A DNA stretch of 41,796 nucleotides from Mediterranea sp. (in: CFB group bacteria) (lineage in GTDB: Bacteria; Bacteroidota; Bacteroidia; Bacteroidales; Bacteroidaceae): the NCBI GenBank assembly GCA_031261785.1, contig JAISIZ010000120.1, positions 1-41,796 of the forward strand. The letters run 5' to 3'. This document shows positions 37,031 to 41,796 of this stretch, in pieces (position 1 is the first letter of the stretch; every line of letters starts with the position of its first letter). Below the pieces are notes generated by a model. The model was not told the DNA's origin. It saw only the letters and a list, made by a program, of their open reading frames with translations, and did no database searches. A program made the translations under genes and the position numbers.

Positions 37031-37399
37031 AGGAGTCCCCAGGCATTGGATACGATTTGCCGCACCATGTCTTTTATACTTTGTGCGGGGTAAAAATGCT
37101 AACTTTGCAATCGGATAGCAAAAAGTGAACGGATATGACCGCTTTTGGTGAACGGGGATCGACCGTTTTTTTCAACTAACGACAAAAGTAGTCATTTCAA
37201 AACCTCCGAGTCTAATTTAGGGGCACAGTCCGATATAAATCAGATACTTAACCGCATATAGGTAGAGTTTTTAGTGGACAGTAGTGAATGCGTTTCTATA
37301 TCTTCACTCATGCCTATTATGTCGTTAGAAGTCCACATTTCATAAGCAAATTTAGCAAAAGCATCTTGTGAAAATGAAGAAAGGATGTTTATCAGCAAA
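37031..37399. other. AT-rich convergent gap with orphan promoter box and repeat remnant
   Basis: The gap contains a TAACTTTGC promoter-like box (37100-37108) with no gene behind it and two tandem GTGAACGG..GACCG units (37125-37172). It also holds a possible short minus-strand frame (37240-37443) listed separately. It is the boundary between chromosomal genes and the accessory operon. Confidence 0.5.
37125..37172. repeat. Two tandem GTGAACGG-N-GACCG repeats
   Basis: GTGAACGGATATGACCGCTTTT (units split as GTGAACGGATATGACCG then CTTTT) at 37125-37146 and GTGAACGGGGATCGACCG with a T-run at 37148-37172 form two copies of period 23. Multiple short terminal repeats of this kind are typical of IS21-type element ends; a remnant is possible but unproven. 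Confidence 0.5.
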
Positions 37400-37443
37400 C
37401 TATTTTCCATATATATAAGGCATTTCTTGGTAGATTTTTCCAT
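37240..37443 (-). CDS. Possible small protein downstream of DUF5131 gene
   Basis: A 67-codon frame overlaps the 3' end of the DUF5131 gene in another phase. An internal ATG at 37410 would give a 56-aa product overlapping by only 11 bp. Residue composition (ILSSFSQDAFAKFAYEMW) is protein-like rather than low-complexity, but no family is recognised. It may be a real last cistron of the operon, a fragment of a lost gene, or chance in AT-rich DNA. Confidence 0.3.
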   Translation of the reverse strand: MEKSTKKCLIYMENSLLINILSSFSQDAFAKFAYEMWTSNDIIGMSEDIETHSLLSTKNSTYMRLSI

Positions 37444-38137
37444 CTATCAGTTTTCCATTAAGTTTTTTATTCCGCCTTACCCCATCTTGCCCCCATGTAC
37501 CCCATTGTTTAAAAAAGAAAGGGATTTCTTTATTATCTACCTGCTTTTTGATGTTAATAACCCATTCTTCTTTCATTGGGCGCGCGGCAACTCCGCTTTC
37601 TCCTCCTACAATAACCCAATCAATTCCCTCTAAATTTAATATTCCTAAATCTTCCAATAATGGTTCACAAGAAAGGAATTTAATAGAGGCCTTTAAGCTT
37701 CTGATATCCTCAATTCGACTGATAGATTTAGTATCTTCTACGGTTGTACCAAGCCATGCATTGGAGGGAATTTCGTGAGTTTTGAAATAGTTGGCCATTC
37801 TGCCAGAACGTTTTGTTAGAATCTGATATGTATGCCATGGCGTCTCTTCAATGGTATGAAACACCTTATCTATAAATTTAACAGGTATATCTTTATGGAA
37901 TAAATCACTCATTGAACATACAAAAATTCTATTTGGTTTTTTCCAGCTATATGGTTCTATTAAAGCATCTTCGTGAATTGTTGGTTTAAAGCCATCAGTA
38001 TATTTCTGATTCCCCATTGCTTGCAATCTACGTGACATAGTTTCCGCATAACAATGCTCACAGCCCGCCGAGTATTTTGTACATCCAGTAACAGGATTCC
38101 ATGTGCGTTCAGTCCATTCTATCTTTGTTGTTCTCAT
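37400..38137 (-). CDS. DUF5131 / phage Gp37-Gp68 family protein (three-Cys motif)
   Basis: This 245-aa protein belongs to PF07505. The start WTERTWNPVTGC is followed by C19-x6-C26-x2-C29 (GCTKYSAGCEHCYA), a cysteine arrangement reminiscent of radical-SAM [4Fe-4S] sites. The family-typical RIFVCSMSDLFHKDIP, the ILTKRSGRM stretch, LGTTVEDTKS, FLSCEPLLEDLG, VIVGGESGVAARPM and FFFKQWG follow. Reaction unknown. The ATG directly abuts the TAG stop of tcmP with no spacing, so the two are coupled. The family is defined as the regular partner of TcmP. GC is clearly lower than in core genes, suggesting horizontal transfer. Confidence 0.88.
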   Translation of the reverse strand: MRTTKIEWTERTWNPVTGCTKYSAGCEHCYAETMSRRLQAMGNQKYTDGFKPTIHEDALIEPYSWKKPNRIFVCSMSDLFHKDIPVKFIDKVFHTIEETPWHTYQILTKRSGRMANYFKTHEIPSNAWLGTTVEDTKSISRIEDIRSLKASIKFLSCEPLLEDLGILNLEGIDWVIVGGESGVAARPMKEEWVINIKKQVDNKEIPFFFKQWGTWGQDGVRRNKKLNGKLIDGKIYQEMPYIYGK

Positions 38138-39091
38138 CTACTCAAAACTTAATTCTCTTTGCCCGTCATACTTTATTGCTTTAGCTTTATTCCAAAATTC
38201 AAGGGCCTTATAATGACTTGCTGCAAATAAAATATCATAATAATGCTCAATCATATTCAGGTCAAAAAACGTGTGTCCAATGCTTTTCATTGAATTTTGA
38301 TACGCTTCTCTAAACTTATTTCTTAGAGTGCTATAATCTCTATTACGATAGAGTTCAATGTTTATTGCATTATGGAAAAACGTAGTGTCTCCCAAGAAAG
38401 TTTCATATTTAGCAGCTCTCTCTTTATCGTCAAACGCCATTGGTATGTTTCTATTGAAATCAGTACCAGTAGCTACATTGATTATGAAATCGACATTCTG
38501 CAATGTTTTCTTGATCCTTTTTACTAATGCAAATGGAACGCTACAGTCTGTGGGATCAATCAATATCAGATTTAAACTCCTCGTAGTAGAACACTGCTGC
38601 GACAATATGGTACAAATGCTTTCAGGATTATTATAATCCCCTCTCTGAGCTATAGCTTTGGACGTCAATCCTATCGCTTCTATTCGCTTATTAAGCACCT
38701 CTACCACAACTGGATTATAATCAAAAAATATAGCTTTATGCAGATACTGAAATGCAGGATGATGCACTACGGCTAAGGCTGTACCATCTATTTCTTCTCC
38801 GGATTCTCGATTAATACAACGTCCAGGACCACTGCAAATTTCGATATAGTTTATTTCAGACCATTTATCTTTCATTCCTGTTGCAAAGATGCCCAGATAT
38901 TGATAAAGTAAATAAATTTTCTTCTCTGCCCATTTGCCTACACATCGCACAGATAAGCTATCACACACAGATTTGACATCTTTGCATAGATCATCCTCGG
39001 ACAATTTGGCTCTCGCTTCTTTGTTGCATTTTGTATGGCATGATCCATTTTTACATCCGTTTAAGTCAATTCTACTACTACTCATAATCAT
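38138..39091 (-). CDS. tcmP: Three-Cys-motif partner protein TcmP
   Basis: This 317-aa protein resembles the TcmP family and has a Rossmann methyltransferase look. A SAM-binding-like motif IEICSGPGRC is at residues 83-92, an acidic Asp follows strand 2 (IFFDYNP, Asp124), and LILIDPTDCS is at about 175-184. The N-terminus carries a cysteine cluster (C13, C18, C22; further Cys at 36, 43, 50) that could bind metal. Start at 39091 or 39085 (MSSS). It begins 11 bp after the stop of the split type ISP gene and ends touching the DUF5131 gene. Function unknown; the pairing with DUF5131 is a known genomic association. Confidence 0.85.
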   Translation of the reverse strand: MIMSSSRIDLNGCKNGSCHTKCNKEARAKLSEDDLCKDVKSVCDSLSVRCVGKWAEKKIYLLYQYLGIFATGMKDKWSEINYIEICSGPGRCINRESGEEIDGTALAVVHHPAFQYLHKAIFFDYNPVVVEVLNKRIEAIGLTSKAIAQRGDYNNPESICTILSQQCSTTRSLNLILIDPTDCSVPFALVKRIKKTLQNVDFIINVATGTDFNRNIPMAFDDKERAAKYETFLGDTTFFHNAINIELYRNRDYSTLRNKFREAYQNSMKSIGHTFFDLNMIEHYYDILFAASHYKALEFWNKAKAIKYDGQRELSFE

Positions 39092-39102
39092 TCAACATAT
39101 TA

Positions 39103-40508
39103 TCATACACTATTATTTTCAAATTCTACTTTCGGTAAATTCTTCACTATCTCCACCGTCTTCACACTGATGGCAATGACAGATCGGAGCAAATCAAGGA
39201 TATAGCGTGGCTGATCGCACTTGCGTGTCCAATCATTAGGGTCGTTCACAATGCCGCTGTCTTTGTTGGTAGTGACTTGGTAACGCTCCATCACCCATTC
39301 AATGGCGGACTTGCCGTTGACTACATATTCGTAGGCTCCGGCAGGGATGTCGCTGATGGTGATGAAAGGGTTATAGATGATGCGACTCTTGTCGTCTTTG
39401 GATGGGAAGCGCATCTTTGTCACTTCGTAGTTGGTGGTGCCGAACTCTACAGTAACGGGGGATTCGTCGGCATGGTCTTCGTAGTGGAGGTGGAGGTCGG
39501 CGAATTCTCGACCGGATTTAACGTGCTTCCAGAAGTCGACGGAATCATCGATCAGCGGAATGCGCGGCAACTGCTTCTTCAGGTCGGAGGCGAACTGTTC
39601 CCGGTAGTCGGGATTGTGCAGGAAGGCATAGACGTAATAGAAGACATCCTCTTTCGCAGTCCTATTCCCATACAATTTCCGCGCCTGCTCAAGGATGAAG
39701 TCACTGATGCCGTCACGACGGGCGTAGTAATCCTCGTTCGTATCCGCGGCTACTGCGAACATATCCAATTGCTTGTTCTTTATGGCTTCTATCTTTTCGT
39801 ACCAATAGAGGGGGAAGCACTGAGATTTTCCTGTAAGTTCCATGTCGGAGAATGTATCAGTCATGATGCATGAGAAATCTTTTGTAACGCCAACCCCAGA
39901 TACGCAAATCACCAAATTGCTTGTATCTATATCAGGAAACAATTCATCAAAATTTCCTCTGCGATGAATGAAATGCTCGCCCATATACAGATTCATCTTA
40001 CAAAAAGGACGATACTGAGCCGCATAGATTTTCTGTGCGTCATATCGAGCAATGATATTTCGGGCGACTTTTGGTATGAGGCTACTACTCCAAGCTATTT
40101 TTCTCAGATTAGTATCCACAAAGTCATTCACATCAGGCTTGTTTGCCGATATAGCATTAAAACGTCTCACTTGTTCATTATAAAAAGAGACTGTAGAATG
40201 CACATTGCTTTGCAACGCTGTTTTGGAATAATTGTACACCCAATTATCCCTGTTGGTGTTAACGCCCAATGAATATGTCGTAAACACACTCGTTGTTTTC
40301 CCATCATTTTTTTTTCTGGAGCCAGCGGAATAAACTCACCGAATCCTTCGTTACGCTGATTTATCCAATCGTGATGTTCATTGGGATGCAGAACCTCCCA
40401 TTGCATGGCGGGATTCTCTATGGAGCCCATCTTGCGCAGGATTTCTAGCTTCTCTTCACGGGAGAGGTAATCACCAATATCGTGATAGTATATAGTTGCT
40501 TTGCTCAT
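39103..40508 (-). pseudogene. C-terminal half of split type ISP restriction enzyme, frameshifted at A9 tract
   Basis: Starting at 40508 the frame reads MSKATIYYHDIGDYLSREEKL, then WINQRNEGFGEFIPLAPEKK, the segment that follows the methyltransferase part in COG4889/type ISP enzymes. At a run of nine A (40307-40315 on the plus strand as T) the frame is lost. One base earlier the same protein continues as NDGKTTSVFTTYSLGVNTNRDNWVYNYSK and runs to 39103. With one more A the half would be 468 aa, carrying the target-recognition region. The ATG overlaps the upstream nuclease stop (ATGA). Possible explanations are phase variation, -1 frameshifting, decay or a sequencing indel; hence the cautious type. 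Confidence 0.8.
40305..40316 (-). other. Nine-adenine slippery tract in split type ISP gene
   Basis: The coding strand reads CCA GAA AAA AAA ATG ATG. A -1 slip on AAA-AAA gives GAA AAA AAA AAT GAT GGG, which joins exactly to the conserved downstream frame. A 10-A tract would do the same. The tract is therefore the single lesion or switch in this gene half. Confidence 0.85.
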
Positions 40509-41614
40509 TCGTCATCTACATTATTGATTGGTTCCAATTCTTTTTCAATCTCTTCGATAGTTGGCAGACTACCTCGATAGTCTTTGGGTAATGCTTGCCC
40601 AAGTTCATAGTCCGAAACGCCTATGGGCTTTTGTATGTCACGGAGGGCGTATTCTGCCTTGATGCGGTCTTTGGTTTTACACAGTAAAAGACCGATAGTT
40701 CGATTGTCGCCTTCTCGACAAAGCATATCATCTATTGCCGAACAATAGAAGTTTAGTTTACCTATGTACTCCGGCTTAAAGTCTGTATCTTTCAGTTCCA
40801 CAACCATGTATCTATGCAAGAAGGTATTGTACATCAGCATATCAACATAGTAATCACTTCCGGATATCTCCAAATGATATTGACGTCCCATAAAAGCGAA
40901 GCCTGCCCCCATTTCAACCAAAAACTTCTCCACATGTTTGACTAATCCTATTTCTACGTCACGTTCGCTATATGGGTCTGTAAAGGTGAGCATATCAAAG
41001 ATGTATGGGTCTTTAAGCAACATCTTCACTTCTTTTGCTTCCGGCGCAGGGAGTGTTTCAGAAAAGTTATTTGCCAATGCTCCATGCTGCCCATATTCAT
41101 CACGCTTAATGGTTTCTATGAGATAGTCTTTGCTCCAGTTTCCAGTTAAACATTGAACCATATACCAGTATCTGGCAGGTATATCCTTTACTTTCTGCAT
41201 AAGCACCAAATTGTGGCTCCAGCTTAAATGCCTGACTGGCAACTCAAAGTTGAACTCCCCCAATTGCGAAACCGGCAGTTTCGCAATTGTTGTTGGTTTG
41301 TATTTTACCATCGTTAGGTGCTTATTGTATTCGTTATAGAATTGAACCATGTATTGCATATTACGAATAGTAAATCCTTTGACATCAGGATAATCATTTT
41401 TTAAATCTATTGAGAGCCTTTGCAATGTTTTCTTTCCCCATCCTTCAGCATCCTGACTGCGTTGTAGCATCTCACCTATATCCCAATACATCTTCAACAT
41501 CTCTTCATTCGCCGCATATATTGCATGTCGCTGAGACAGCAATACTCTGCGCTTGATTTGACGCAACAAATTCGGATAGCCGTTAAAGCCCTTTTCTATT
41601 TCATCCATCATCAT
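40505..41614 (-). CDS. DUF1016/YhcG-type PD-(D/E)XK nuclease nested in type ISP gene
   Basis: This 369-aa protein has an N-terminal DUF1016_N winged-helix-like region (QRHAIYAANEEMLKMYWDIGEML, then GWGKKTLQRLSIDLKNDYP and GFTIRNMQYMVQFY). Its C-terminal PD-(D/E)XK nuclease domain contains YYVDMLMYN (Asp258) and VVELKDTDFKPEYIGKLNFY (E273-L-K275). Relatives often sit inside type I restriction operons between hsdM and hsdS. Here it sits between the two halves of a type ISP enzyme, with ATGA overlaps at both ends. Three ATGs in a row (41614, 41611, 41608) can start it; the first overlaps the upstream TGA. Complete. Confidence 0.9.
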   Translation of the reverse strand: MMMDEIEKGFNGYPNLLRQIKRRVLLSQRHAIYAANEEMLKMYWDIGEMLQRSQDAEGWGKKTLQRLSIDLKNDYPDVKGFTIRNMQYMVQFYNEYNKHLTMVKYKPTTIAKLPVSQLGEFNFELPVRHLSWSHNLVLMQKVKDIPARYWYMVQCLTGNWSKDYLIETIKRDEYGQHGALANNFSETLPAPEAKEVKMLLKDPYIFDMLTFTDPYSERDVEIGLVKHVEKFLVEMGAGFAFMGRQYHLEISGSDYYVDMLMYNTFLHRYMVVELKDTDFKPEYIGKLNFYCSAIDDMLCREGDNRTIGLLLCKTKDRIKAEYALRDIQKPIGVSDYELGQALPKDYRGSLPTIEEIEKELEPINNVDDE

Positions 41615-41796
41615 TCGTGTCTCTTCTTTTTTACTAATATCGTTATCGCTATCGGCGTGCGGCTACCTGAACCGAATATCTTGCCACCTTCCTTTCGGGA
41701 CAGTTCTCCACTCGTACGTTGGTTGCCACGCAGATTGAAGACATAGATGGAAGAGAACTCTTCTTCCAGGCACTTGCGGAAGCCGTCGGTACTGTT
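41611..41796 (-). CDS. Upstream half of split type ISP restriction enzyme (partial, C-terminal 61 aa)
   Basis: The frame is open from the window edge and encodes NSTDGFRKCLEEEFSSIYVF, then NLRGNQRTSGELSRKEGGK and IFGSGSRTPIAITILVKKKRHE before a TGA. This is the final part of the methyltransferase module in COG4889-type helicase/methyltransferase (type ISP) enzymes, where the normal protein continues into IYYHDIGDYL. Here that continuation appears only after the nested nuclease gene. The helicase, nuclease and main methyltransferase motifs must lie beyond 41796. The stop overlaps the nuclease ATG as ATGA. Confidence 0.82.
   Translation of the reverse strand, partial: NSTDGFRKCLEEEFSSIYVFNLRGNQRTSGELSRKEGGKIFGSGSRTPIAITILVKKKRHE

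Overview
The window looks like a chromosomal segment of a fairly GC-rich member of the Bacteroidales (Bacteroidota), possibly Tannerellaceae-like. This is inferred from gene content: a Mfa/FimA-type fimbrillin-like lipoprotein, DUF3078 and FadL-type outer-membrane barrels, short-form adenylate kinase, an 81-aa RRM protein, a DPP5-like S9 peptidase and fused HisB. It is also inferred from repeated Bacteroidetes-type promoters (TTTG, about 19-20 nt, TAnnTTTGy). No 16S gene is present, so genus cannot be fixed. No tRNA, rRNA, CRISPR array or intact transposase was seen.

Layout. (1) 306-4305, plus: hpt, adk, obgE, pgeF and a B3/4-domain protein, a housekeeping cluster with ATGA coupling at obgE/pgeF. 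(2) 4486-6686, plus: a 67-aa peptide gene and a fimbrillin-like lipoprotein, closed by a strong terminator and followed by a 41-bp tandem repeat. (3) 7296-17891, minus: prmA, a POT peptide transporter, a YbaK-type deacylase, a secreted S9 peptidase, a MATE exporter, yidC and pyrG, separated in places by intergenic inverted repeats. (4) 18120-23306, plus: a DUF3078 protein, a four-unit array of 28-bp hairpin repeats, a SatD-like/DUF3307 pair, a FadL-type protein and an ECF sigma factor. (5) 23567-28256, plus: rhaB-rhaA-rhaT-rhaD, a complete route from L-rhamnose to DHAP plus lactaldehyde. (6) 28537-30183: an RRM protein, Hsp20 (minus) and a hotdog thioesterase. (7) 30213-34817, plus: hisG-hisD-hisC-hisB behind a promoter, a 14-aa leader peptide with tandem His codons and a terminator/antiterminator, i.e. 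a recognisable histidine attenuator. (8) 34945-37030: a dual-specificity-phosphatase-like lipoprotein and an unknown lipoprotein. (9) 37400-41796, minus: an AT-richer accessory operon cut by the window edge.

The most unusual region is the last. A type ISP-like restriction enzyme (COG4889-type helicase/methyltransferase) is split in two. Its upstream half (only the last 61 residues are in the window) stops at the end of the methyltransferase part. A complete DUF1016/YhcG-type PD-(D/E)XK nuclease gene follows, and then the C-terminal half of the enzyme. Both junctions are ATGA overlaps, and the protein motifs continue across the insertion without obvious loss. The C-terminal half carries a 9-adenine tract that puts it one base out of frame. 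A 10th A, or a -1 slip on the tract, restores the frame exactly. Directly downstream are tcmP (three-Cys-motif partner, methyltransferase-like) and a DUF5131/Gp37-Gp68 protein with a C-x6-C-x2-C motif, with almost no spacing. This compact five-cistron unit is plausibly an anti-phage island with a rearranged architecture.
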